Source: CAYWWM01 sp965198025 (GTDB lineage Bacteria > Acidobacteriota > Terriglobia > 2-12-FULL-54-10). From it: a stretch of DNA of 64,000 nucleotides. The position numbers and the translations under genes are program-made. Positions 42,058-49,976 of this stretch are shown in pieces. The notes under the pieces are model-generated. The model was given only the letters and a program-made list of their open reading frames with translations. It was not told where the DNA came from and did no database searches. Every line of letters starts with the position of its first letter. Positions within the stretch are counted from its first letter, which is position 1. Where the stretch lies: contig OZ240237.1 in NCBI GenBank assembly GCA_965198025.1, forward strand, positions 3,100,001 through 3,164,000, given 5' to 3'.

Positions 42058-42741
42058 ATGAAACGGTACGGCGAGCATCGTTTTCCCGGAAAACTTTTTG
42101 TCGTGGAAGGACTGGACGGGTCGGGCAAATCCACCCAGTTACAGTTGCTGCACCAGTGGCTGCGCGGCGAAGGCTACGGCGTGGTGTACAGCGAGTGGAA
42201 CTCCTCGTTGCTGGTGCGCGACACGACCAAGCGCGGAAAACGCAAACAGATGCTGACTCCCTCGACGTTCAGCCTGATCCACGCCACCGACTTCGCGGAC
42301 CGGATCGAGCGCAACATCATCGCCCTGCTCAAAACCGGGGCCGTGGTCCTCTGCGACCGATATATCTATACGGCGTTCGCGCGCGACGGCGTGCGCGGGA
42401 TGAACCCGGAGTGGCTGCGGGAGCTTTACAGCTTCGCGGTCAAGCCAACCATCGCGTTCTATTTCCGAGTGCCGCTTGAGGTGGCCATGCAGCGCATCCT
42501 CACCGGGCGCAGCAGAATCAAATTTTACGAGGCGGGCATGGACCTCGAACTGAGCGACGACCCGGAAGAGAGCTTCCGTCTCTTTCAGGACCGGATCCTG
42601 GATGAATACGAGAAAATGGTCCCGGAGTTTGATCTCCAGGTGATTGACGCGACGCTGCCGATCGAGGCGCAACAGAAGCAGATGCGGCAGGCTGTGAAAG
42701 CGAAGCTCGACCAGGCGAAACGGCTGATGGTGGTCTCATGA
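42058..42741 (+). CDS. Thymidylate kinase-like P-loop kinase, first of a pair
   Basis: This 227-residue member of the TMK/PPK2-like kinase group has an intact Walker A, EGLDGSGKST (Gly18-Ser25), a DR motif (LCDRYIYTAFARD) and an R-rich lid region. TMK-specific dTMP-binding residues are poorly kept, so it is not a certain dTMP kinase. It overlaps the second kinase gene by 4 nt (ATGA). A pair of kinase-like proteins translated together, next to Ppx and CHAD genes, might form a heteromer acting on nucleotides with polyphosphate. Confidence 0.85.
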   Translation: MKRYGEHRFPGKLFVVEGLDGSGKSTQLQLLHQWLRGEGYGVVYSEWNSSLLVRDTTKRGKRKQMLTPSTFSLIHATDFADRIERNIIALLKTGAVVLCDRYIYTAFARDGVRGMNPEWLRELYSFAVKPTIAFYFRVPLEVAMQRILTGRSRIKFYEAGMDLELSDDPEESFRLFQDRILDEYEKMVPEFDLQVIDATLPIEAQQKQMRQAVKAKLDQAKRLMVVS

Positions 42742-43535
42742 GGGAAACCTACGGCGTAACGCTGCCCGGGATGGATCTGGACATCCTGCCGGGCAAGCTG
42801 ATTGTGATCGAAGGCACGGACGGCGTCGGACGCTCGACGGAGATCAACCTATTGAAGCCGTGGCTGGAGCAGGAAGGTCGCGCGGTGCTGGTCACCGGCG
42901 TGAGCCGCTCGACTTTGGCCGGCAAAGCCATTAAGCGTGCCAAGGAGGGCAACACCCTCGGCCGAACCACGCTCACGCTGTTCTACGCTACCGACTTCGC
43001 CGACCGTCTGGAAAACGAAATCATGCCGGCACTGCGAGCGGGCTTCGTGGTGCTGACGGACCGCTACATTTATTCGCTGATGGCTCGCGCACTGGTGCGC
43101 GGCATGGACCCGGCCTGGGTTCGCACCCTGTACGCGTTTGCCCTGAAGCCGGACGCCGTTTTCTACATGCGGATCGGGGTAGACGACCTGATTCCTCGGG
43201 TCGTTTTCTCGCATGGATTCGACTACTGGGAATCTGGCATGGACCTGCACTCCAGCGAAGGCATGTATGAGAGTTTCTGCAAGTACCAGACGGCCCTCAT
43301 GACGCAATTTGACGGCTTGGCGGAGCAGTATGGATTTGAGGTGGTGGACGCCTCGCAATCCGTCGAGGATGTGTTTCGCGACTTACGCGGCAGAATTCAG
43401 CGTGTGATGGAAGAAGAGAAGCCGTCCGTCAACAATGTTCCCGCCAGAAAGCTCCCGGAAGGGATCGCCGAGAAAGAGTCCGTCGGGCAGTTTTCAGCCG
43501 ATCAGTCCGGGGAGGGCGCTAAAGCCGGAGACTGA
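42738..43535 (+). CDS. Thymidylate kinase-like protein with altered P-loop, second of a pair
   Basis: This 265-residue protein is similar to the preceding one (same ATDFADR, TDRYIYSLMARALVRGMDP and MDL signatures). Its Walker A reads EGTDGVGRST, with Arg32 in place of the catalytic Lys; TMK-like kinases normally require Lys. A 60-residue charged tail extends beyond the fold. It overlaps the upstream gene by ATGA, and its 3' end overlaps the convergent CHAD gene by 34 bp. It may be a regulatory or non-catalytic partner of the first kinase, or use Arg in a different phosphoryl donor site. Confidence 0.85.
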   Translation: MRETYGVTLPGMDLDILPGKLIVIEGTDGVGRSTEINLLKPWLEQEGRAVLVTGVSRSTLAGKAIKRAKEGNTLGRTTLTLFYATDFADRLENEIMPALRAGFVVLTDRYIYSLMARALVRGMDPAWVRTLYAFALKPDAVFYMRIGVDDLIPRVVFSHGFDYWESGMDLHSSEGMYESFCKYQTALMTQFDGLAEQYGFEVVDASQSVEDVFRDLRGRIQRVMEEEKPSVNNVPARKLPEGIAEKESVGQFSADQSGEGAKAGD

Positions 43536-44593
43536 GATTCCTCTGCCTCCGCTTGCGCGGAGATGTCATTGCTCGCCAAGTACTCCCGGACCCAGCCCTC
43601 CAGCCCCAGCCACTCTTCCGAACCGCTCGTCATGTGAAGAAACTGCTCCACATACGCGGACATGCTCTTGCGATTTCGCAGCACCAGGCGTTCGACATCC
43701 ACCGCCAGCTCCAGCCGCTCCGTCAGAAATCTCGGCTGGGCCACCATTTCGAGCATCATCTCATCCAGGACTTCCAGATCGTGCCAGTCGCCTAGATGCC
43801 TCTGCAAGCGGCGCAGGCTCGCCACGGCATCTCCGCTTCCGGGAACTTCCAGCGTGTGGATCACTTCAATCAGGTAGCGGACCTTCTTCGCCGCGATGCG
43901 CACGGTATGGAGCGAGGCCGCGTCCGGCATCTCGCGCGCCTGCTTCACGCAGCCTTCAAAAGCCGACCACGTCTCCTGCAGCGATTTGGCCAGCCTGGGT
44001 TGGAGATTCGCTTCCTCGCCTGATGATTCTTCCTGGCCTGCCAGCGCGATGGGCAGTGCCAGGCTTTCCTGAAGCCGCAGGCACACCCCAGGCAGGTTCA
44101 GTTTGCTCAGCCGGCGGGACGCTTTGCGAAAGCTCTGCTCCCGGCGCTCTTCGACGTAATCCTGGAATGCGCTCCAGACGTCCCGTCGGGAAGCCCGTTT
44201 TCGCGCCAGGATGCGCCGGGCTCGTTCCAGCAGCACATCGCAGTTTCGGACTTCCGAAAGCGCCCGGCGGGAGCGGCGAATCCTGCGGCGAATCTTCTGG
44301 ACCTTGGACGGTCCCGGAGGCGGATAGATCAGATCGAGCACCTGCTGCAGCCGCCGGCTGGCCACCCGGATGTCATGAATCGCTTCCGGATCGCGGCCCT
44401 TCAACACTTTCGGTTCGAGCGAAATATAGTGATCGAGCTGGCGCCTGGCCCCGTCCAGGACGCGGTTCCAGGCCCAAAGCTTGGCGGGTTCCCCTGTGTT
44501 TCCTGGCGGCGGGACCGAGGCGATCCTCCGAGGCGCGTCCCACGCCCCTTCCATCCGTTTCACTGGGATGTGCATGGCCGATTGTTTCTGCAT
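43502..44593 (-). CDS. CHAD-domain protein
   Basis: This 363-residue protein has a CHAD domain (conserved histidine alpha-helical domain) over about residues 48-320. The two repeated signatures are EAIHDIRVASRRLQQVL and SLHTVRIAAKKVRYLIEVI, rich in His, Arg and Lys. CHAD domains bind polyphosphate and localise to polyphosphate granules. It is the clearest evidence that this neighbourhood concerns polyphosphate. It is minus-strand, downstream of sixA (46-bp gap), and convergent with the kinase pair. The C-terminal tail is Ser/Ala-rich and not conserved. Confidence 0.93.
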   Translation of the reverse strand: MQKQSAMHIPVKRMEGAWDAPRRIASVPPPGNTGEPAKLWAWNRVLDGARRQLDHYISLEPKVLKGRDPEAIHDIRVASRRLQQVLDLIYPPPGPSKVQKIRRRIRRSRRALSEVRNCDVLLERARRILARKRASRRDVWSAFQDYVEERREQSFRKASRRLSKLNLPGVCLRLQESLALPIALAGQEESSGEEANLQPRLAKSLQETWSAFEGCVKQAREMPDAASLHTVRIAAKKVRYLIEVIHTLEVPGSGDAVASLRRLQRHLGDWHDLEVLDEMMLEMVAQPRFLTERLELAVDVERLVLRNRKSMSAYVEQFLHMTSGSEEWLGLEGWVREYLASNDISAQAEAEESQSPALAPSPD

Positions 44594-44639
44594 CCAATCC
44601 CCGCACGGACCCCCAGGGCACGCCCTTCCTGTTCCCAGG

Positions 44640-45206
44640 CTACTTGTTCGCTCGCAAGGCTCGCGGCGTGAGCCACCAGACCAGCCGCCCGGAGTACTGG
44701 GTGGGAATGCTGCTATATTCTATCAGACAGCACCCCCCCTTCCTAAATTCCAGGTTGGCTTCGCGTCCTGCTCCGATGAGCCGGCCCGCCAGCGTACTCA
44801 AGTCCGGCTCATGCCCCACAAGCATCACGCTCCTGCGGTCCGGATTCTTCGCCAGAAACGCCAGGACGTCTTCCTGGGAAGCGCCCGGCCGCAGGGCTTG
44901 GCATACGTCCACGGGCGGGGCTGGTTCCTGCGAGGCTGCCACGACCTCCGCCGTTTCCGCGGCGCGAACCAGTGGGCTGGTGACGATCCAGTCGAACGCG
45001 TACCCCATCTTGTGCAGTTCCGTGGCGATGCGCTCCACCCGGCTCCGCCCCTTGGGTGTCAGCGGCCGCATGGCGTCGTTGACAGCGAGCGGCGAATTGC
45101 GGTCCAGGGCGATGCCGTGCCGCATGATAAACAGTTGGTACGCCCCCGACTCGTCCTCCATCTGGAAGGACAGACGCTTCGGAGACGTCCGTTTCGCTCC
45201 TTTCAT
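44640..45206 (-). CDS. SixA-like phosphohistidine phosphatase
   Basis: This 188-residue histidine phosphatase contains the RHG motif (IMRHGIAL, His30) and the second His in MLVGHEPDLS. ATSP-type helix DWIVTSPLVRAAETAEVV is conserved in SixA. It removes phosphate from phosphohistidine in proteins. The ATG at 45206 overlaps the stop of the PLD gene (ATGA). It runs about 30 residues longer at the N-terminus than E. coli SixA. In context it could regulate the phospho-transfer proteins of the polyphosphate group. Confidence 0.9.
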   Translation of the reverse strand: MKGAKRTSPKRLSFQMEDESGAYQLFIMRHGIALDRNSPLAVNDAMRPLTPKGRSRVERIATELHKMGYAFDWIVTSPLVRAAETAEVVAASQEPAPPVDVCQALRPGASQEDVLAFLAKNPDRRSVMLVGHEPDLSTLAGRLIGAGREANLEFRKGGCCLIEYSSIPTQYSGRLVWWLTPRALRANK

Positions 45207-45658
45207 GCGCAGAATCCCGCTTCTTTCCACAACGCTTCGAATTCTTCCTGGTACGCCCGGACCTGCTCCGGGTAGCGCAAAACCACCAGATGCTCGTAGT
45301 TTTGCTCTTCAGACTCTCTGGTCCAGTTATAGCTTCCCGTGAGAACCGTCCGGCGGTCCAGAATAGCAAATTTGTGGTGCATCTTGGAGCTTGGCCCGGC
45401 GCGTCCGTGAGTCAGCTTGAAAGGCACACGCCCCGCTGCCAGCAGCCGCCGGGTGACGGAGTCCTCTTTGTATTTTCCTCCGTCAACCAGCAGGCGCATT
45501 GGCACTCCGCGTTGCCTGCTTTCGACCAGCGACTCCGCCAGGCGCGGGTTGTTCAGGCGGTACAGGGCAGCGTCAACGCTCTCAGTGCACTCCCCCATCA
45601 AGCCCACGATCCGCTCAGCCACCGAAGCAGTGCGCGAGAAAATCAGGTCTTCCGACAT
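45203..45658 (-). CDS. Phospholipase D-like single-HKD protein (Nuc-type endonuclease-like)
   Basis: This 151-residue protein carries one HKD motif (H94-H-K96-FAIL-D101) followed by GSYNWT, as in Nuc endonuclease and other dimeric PLD-family enzymes where two monomers form one active site. The first half forms the beta-alpha segment ALYRLNNPRLAESLVES. No signal peptide is visible. It could be a nuclease or phosphodiesterase. The 4-nt overlap with the sixA gene and their common strand make an operon PLD-sixA-CHAD likely. Confidence 0.87.
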   Translation of the reverse strand: MSEDLIFSRTASVAERIVGLMGECTESVDAALYRLNNPRLAESLVESRQRGVPMRLLVDGGKYKEDSVTRRLLAAGRVPFKLTHGRAGPSSKMHHKFAILDRRTVLTGSYNWTRESEEQNYEHLVVLRYPEQVRAYQEEFEALWKEAGFCA

Positions 45659-45693
45659 GGTTGATCATCCATCACTCGATTCGCCTGCCGCGG

Positions 45694-46683
45694 CTACACC
45701 CGAACGCAGGCCACCCAGCGGCCCTCTTTGAATTCGAGCGGCGGGACAACCTCCGCGCACTCCGGCTTGGCGATGGGGCATCGTGTGCGAAACGCGCAGC
45801 CGGAGGGCTTGTGGATCGGGTTCGGGATGTCCCCTGAAAGCCGAATGCGCCGGTCGTGCGGGGCGTCCGGATCGGGACGCGGGACTGCCGAGAGCAGCGC
45901 CCGTGAATACGGGTGCAGCGGCGTTTTGTAGATTGTCTCGCCCGGTCCGATTTCGACGATGTGCCCCAGGTACATCACCGCAATCCGCTTCGAGATGTGC
46001 CGCACCACCGACAGATCGTGGGCGATGAACAGGTAGGAGAGGTGGAACTCGCTCTGCAAATCCTGCATCAGGTTCACTACCTGGGCCTGAATCGAGACGT
46101 CCAGCGCGCTGACGGGCTCGTCCGCGATGACGATCTTGGGACGGGTGGCGAGCGCCCGGGCAATCCCGATGCGCTGACGCTGCCCACCTGAAAATTCGTG
46201 TGGGTATCGGTTCGTCTGTTCGCGTGAAAGGCCCACTTTCCCGAGCAGCCACCCAACGTGCTCCTTGCGCTCCTGCGGGGAGGATTTGGTGTGGAGTTTC
46301 AGCGGCTCTTCTACAATCTGCCCGACCGTCATGCGCGGATTCAGCGACGAATAGGGATCTTGAAAGATCATCTGAATGTCCATGCGATACGGGCGCATTT
46401 TATTCCGGCTCAGCGACGCCAGGTCCACGGGGCCCGAAGCATGGTGATACATGATCTTCCCGCTGATCTCGACCCCATAGACCATGGCGCGCAGAATGTT
46501 GACGATGGCCCGCCCCACTGTGCTCTTGCCGCACCCGGATTCGCCCACCAAGCCCAGGGCTTCTCCCTGTTCGAGGTGGAAGCTCACGCCATCCACCGCC
46601 CGGACTTCCGCGATCTTGCGCGCGAAGACACCTCCCACCACGGGAAAGCTCACGCACAGATTCTCCACTGCGAGGATTTTCAC
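45694..46683 (-). CDS. Peptide ABC transporter ATP-binding protein (OppF/DppF type)
   Basis: This 329-residue ATPase starts at a GTG (46683) that overlaps the stop of the oppD-type gene (GTGA). Walker A GESGCGKST, FQDPYSSLNPRM (Q-loop), SGGQRQRIGIARAL (signature) and VIADEPVSALD (Walker B) are all intact. The C-terminal CAFRTRCPIAKPEC carries the four Cys of the oligopeptide-specific extension, which can hold an iron-sulfur cluster. It pairs with the OppD-like subunit to power import of peptides. It is the last gene of the operon. Confidence 0.93.
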   Translation of the reverse strand: MKILAVENLCVSFPVVGGVFARKIAEVRAVDGVSFHLEQGEALGLVGESGCGKSTVGRAIVNILRAMVYGVEISGKIMYHHASGPVDLASLSRNKMRPYRMDIQMIFQDPYSSLNPRMTVGQIVEEPLKLHTKSSPQERKEHVGWLLGKVGLSREQTNRYPHEFSGGQRQRIGIARALATRPKIVIADEPVSALDVSIQAQVVNLMQDLQSEFHLSYLFIAHDLSVVRHISKRIAVMYLGHIVEIGPGETIYKTPLHPYSRALLSAVPRPDPDAPHDRRIRLSGDIPNPIHKPSGCAFRTRCPIAKPECAEVVPPLEFKEGRWVACVRV

Positions 46684-47675
46684 GGATTCACCAAGTGGCA
46701 GCGCGTCCAGCGGCCGGGCGCAGATTCCAGCAGCTCCGGCTCGACCTGCGAGCATCGCTCCATCCGCTCCGCGCAGCGCGTCACGAACTTGCAACCAGCC
46801 GGCAGATCGAAGATTCCCGGAACGTTGCCCGGAATCGCCGGCAGCCGCTCGCGCTTCTCGCCCTCCACCGACGGCAGCGACGCCAGCAAGCCGCGCGTGT
46901 AAGGGTGCTGCGGCTTTTTGAACAATTCCTCGACCGGAGCGACTTCCTGAATCTTTCCGCCGTACATCACGATCACGCGGTGGCAGGTCTCGGCCACCAC
47001 GGCCAGGTTGTGCGTAATGAGCAGGATCGCCGCTTCTTTGCGCTTGTCTTTGATCTGCAGCATCAACTCCAGAATCTGCGCCTGGATCGTCACGTCGAGC
47101 GCCGTCGTCGGCTCGTCCGCGATCAGCAGTGCCGGGTTGCAGGCCAGCGCCATCGCGATCATCACCCGCTGCCGCATGCCTCCCGAGAACTGGTGCGGGT
47201 AGTCGTTCAGGCGCGTGGCCGGCTCCGGAATGCCCACCAAGTCCAGCATCCTGACCGCGCGGTCGAGAGCTTCCTGGTCCGACACACGCTCGTGCTCCAG
47301 CACCGCTTCCTTGAGCTGCATCCCCACCGTAAACACCGGGTTGAGCGAGGTCATCGGCTCCTGGAAGATCATGCTGATCTCATTCCCCCGCACTGCGCGC
47401 ATCTCATCCCAGGAAAGCCGCAGCAAATCTCTCCCCTGGAACATGACGGACCCTTCGACGATTTTTCCCGGCGGCTCCGGGATCAGCCGCAGGATGCTGA
47501 GCGCCGTGACGCTCTTGCCGGAGCCGGACTCGCCCACCAGCCCCAGGACTTCGCCCTGATAGACGTCGAAATCCACGCCGTCAACCGCGCGGGCCGTACC
47601 GGCCTCGGTCTCGAAATAGGTCTTGAGGTTCCGGATTTGGACAAGGGGGCGGGGGGATTGGGACGTCGTGGTCAC
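46680..47675 (-). CDS. Peptide ABC transporter ATP-binding protein (OppD/DppD type)
   Basis: This 331-residue ATPase has all motifs: GESGSGKSVTALS, FQEPMTSLNPVFTVG, FSGGMRQRVMIAMAL and LIADEPTTALDVTIQ. The C-terminus contains CKFVTRCAERMERC, the oligopeptide-transporter extension. The ATG at 47675 overlaps the stop of the oppC-type gene by 4 nt (ATGA). It makes the second ATPase of the dimer. Confidence 0.93.
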   Translation of the reverse strand: MTTTSQSPRPLVQIRNLKTYFETEAGTARAVDGVDFDVYQGEVLGLVGESGSGKSVTALSILRLIPEPPGKIVEGSVMFQGRDLLRLSWDEMRAVRGNEISMIFQEPMTSLNPVFTVGMQLKEAVLEHERVSDQEALDRAVRMLDLVGIPEPATRLNDYPHQFSGGMRQRVMIAMALACNPALLIADEPTTALDVTIQAQILELMLQIKDKRKEAAILLITHNLAVVAETCHRVIVMYGGKIQEVAPVEELFKKPQHPYTRGLLASLPSVEGEKRERLPAIPGNVPGIFDLPAGCKFVTRCAERMERCSQVEPELLESAPGRWTRCHLVNP

Positions 47676-48811
47676 CGCAGCCTCGAAAACTGCTTGGGAT
47701 CGAAAGCTTCGCGCACCGCTTCACCAATGAACACGATGAGCAGGAGGGTTGCGAACATCGCCATCAGGGGGAAGAAGACCAGCCACCACTTCGTCAGGTT
47801 TTCCATGCCCTGGCCAATCAGCTCGCCCCAGCTCGGCGTCGGTGCGGGCAGGCCGAAGCCAAGGAAGTCCAGAGCCACCAGCGCCCCGATGTTGGCCACC
47901 ACCACGAACGGCGCAAACGAAACCACCGGCGTAAGCGAATTCGGCAGAATGTGCTTGAACATGATGGTCCTGTCGGACGCTCCCATGGCAATCGCCGCCC
48001 CGACGTAATCCTTGGCCTTCTCGCGGTAGAACTCTCCCCGCACGTAGTAGGTAATCCCCATCCACCCGAACACCATCAGGATCATGATCAGCAGCCAAAA
48101 TGATGGTTGTAACAGGAGGTTCCGCCCGGGCAGATAAATCGGTACCACGATCGAGCTGACGATGATGATCGTGTAGAGGAACGGCAGCGAGGACCAGATT
48201 TCAATCAGCCGCTGCCCCAGGATGTCCACTTTGCCACCGAAGTACCCGAGCGTCGCTCCCACGGTGATGCCGATCACGTAGCTCAGCACCAGCACCAGTA
48301 GCGCAAACGTCATCGAAACGTTGAACCCGTACGTCAGCCGCGCGAAGATATCCCGGCCCCGGTCATCGGTCCCGAAAAAATGCTCCCAGGAGGGAGGATG
48401 CGGCGGAAATCCCGGCAGGTCGAGCAGCGATTCCGTGGGGCTGTACGGGTAGAGCGACAGGATCACCCAGTTGCCGCCGTCCTGCTCGCGGAAAGTCTCC
48501 GCCAGCTCCCGATAGTCCGGCTCCCCGAACGCCTCCTGCCCGAATTCGGAAGCCGGATAATATCGGAGCAAAGGGGAGTAGAACTGGCCTTCATAGCGCA
48601 CCAGCAGCGGCTGGTTGTTGATCAGGGCCGGCAGGAAAAACGAGAGCACATAGACAATGCTCAGAATCACGAAGGAGTAATATCCGCGCTTCAGACTCCG
48701 AAATTTGCGGATGCGCTTCCGGAAGAGCGAAACCGATGGCCGCGCGGCTGGCGTTCCCGCTGGCGGTGGGAGCGAAGCTTCGTCGAGCTGGGCAGTAACG
48801 TTTTGCGCCAT
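47672..48811 (-). CDS. Peptide ABC transporter permease (OppC/YejE type)
   Basis: This 379-residue permease with six or so membrane helices has a long N-terminal extension and first periplasmic loop (SFFLPALINNQPLLVRYEGQFYSPLL), resembling the YejE subfamily. The GTDDRGRDIFARLTYG sequence and the EAA-type loop AIAMGASDRTIMFKHILPN are conserved. It forms the translocation channel with the OppB-like subunit. The ATPases follow with overlapping codons. Confidence 0.92.
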   Translation of the reverse strand: MAQNVTAQLDEASLPPPAGTPAARPSVSLFRKRIRKFRSLKRGYYSFVILSIVYVLSFFLPALINNQPLLVRYEGQFYSPLLRYYPASEFGQEAFGEPDYRELAETFREQDGGNWVILSLYPYSPTESLLDLPGFPPHPPSWEHFFGTDDRGRDIFARLTYGFNVSMTFALLVLVLSYVIGITVGATLGYFGGKVDILGQRLIEIWSSLPFLYTIIIVSSIVVPIYLPGRNLLLQPSFWLLIMILMVFGWMGITYYVRGEFYREKAKDYVGAAIAMGASDRTIMFKHILPNSLTPVVSFAPFVVVANIGALVALDFLGFGLPAPTPSWGELIGQGMENLTKWWLVFFPLMAMFATLLLIVFIGEAVREAFDPKQFSRLR

Positions 48812-48850
48812 CCGAATTCCTAACCACTATTCACGGAACACGGCGTTGAT

Positions 48851-49879
48851 TCACTGGAACCGAATCCGCGGGTCCACCACCACGTAGATCATGTCGGAAA
48901 GAATGTTGCCCACCAGCATCAGGAGGCTCGAGATCACCAGGATGCCGAGCGCCACGGGATAATCCCGCTGCAGGATGGACGTGTAGCCCAGGTAACCCAT
49001 GCCGTCAATGTTGAATACCTTCTCGATCAGGAATGATCCGGCCAGGATCAGGCTGATGATGTGGCCCAGGCCGGTCGCGATCGGGATCAGGGAATTGCGC
49101 AGCGCGTGCACGAAGATCACGCGGCGCTCGCTCAAGCCCTTGGCGAACGCCGTCCGCACGTAGTCCTGCCCGAGATTTTCGAGCAGCGAGTTTTTCATCA
49201 GGATGGTCAGCGTGGCAAACGATCCGATCATGTAGCACAGCACGGGCAGAAACATGTGGTGGAGCTGCACCACGATCTTCTCGAAGAACCCCAGGAACTC
49301 CCAGTTGCCGGGACGGAAGCCCCCCAGCGGAAAGACGTTCCAGAAACTTCCCCCGCCGAACACCACCAGCAGCGCCGTCCCCAGCGCCCACCCCGGAATC
49401 GAATATCCCAGGAACACCATTACGCTCGACGCGAAGTCAAACCGCGACCCGTGCCGGATCGCTTTCCAGACGCCCAGCGGAACGCAGACGAGGTAGCTCA
49501 GGAAGAAGCCGGTCAGCCCCAGGAAAATCGAGACCGGGAACCGCGACTTGATCACGTCCCAGACCGGGTCCTGATAGATGTACGAGTTCCCCAGATCGAG
49601 ATGCAGCAGGTTCCAGAGCCATTGCGCGTAGCGGATGTGCACCGGCTTGTCGAACCCGTAATACCGTCGCATCTCTTCGAGGGCGTCTTCCGGTATGTCC
49701 ACGGTGACCGCCCCTGCGGCGCCGGCTCCGCTTTCGCTCGCCATTGCCATCTTGTACTGCATGATCTGCCGCTCGACCGGACCCCCGGGAACGAAATGCA
49801 TCACCACAAACACCGCCAGCGTGATGCCGATGAAGGTCGGTATGATCAGCAGGAATCGGCGGATAAAATATCCGGTCAT
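48851..49879 (-). CDS. Peptide ABC transporter permease (OppB/YejB type)
   Basis: This 342-residue permease has an N-terminal helix MTGYFIRRFLLIIPTFIGI, a periplasmic loop with HLDLGNSYIYQDPVWD, and the EAA motif AFAKGLSERRVIFVHALRN. A C-terminal DMIYVVVDPRIRF ends the protein, as in the family. It is encoded between the receptor gene (upstream) and the oppC-type gene (39 bp downstream). Similarity in both membrane proteins is to the YejBE branch, which imports peptides including peptide-nucleotide antibiotics. Confidence 0.92.
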   Translation of the reverse strand: MTGYFIRRFLLIIPTFIGITLAVFVVMHFVPGGPVERQIMQYKMAMASESGAGAAGAVTVDIPEDALEEMRRYYGFDKPVHIRYAQWLWNLLHLDLGNSYIYQDPVWDVIKSRFPVSIFLGLTGFFLSYLVCVPLGVWKAIRHGSRFDFASSVMVFLGYSIPGWALGTALLVVFGGGSFWNVFPLGGFRPGNWEFLGFFEKIVVQLHHMFLPVLCYMIGSFATLTILMKNSLLENLGQDYVRTAFAKGLSERRVIFVHALRNSLIPIATGLGHIISLILAGSFLIEKVFNIDGMGYLGYTSILQRDYPVALGILVISSLLMLVGNILSDMIYVVVDPRIRFQ

Positions 49880-49976
49880 GGGAGATGAATACTTACGTGG
49901 TCATCTTGAGCAGGGAAATGGCGTATCGGTGTCGTTTCCCAAAGGATCTGTTTGTTGCCCAATCCGACGGATGGCC

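Noticed and set aside
42058..43535. Confident assignment of the kinase pair as tmk
   Set aside because: Two adjacent copies, poor dTMP-site conservation and the altered P-loop in the second make a simple housekeeping dTMP kinase call unsafe.
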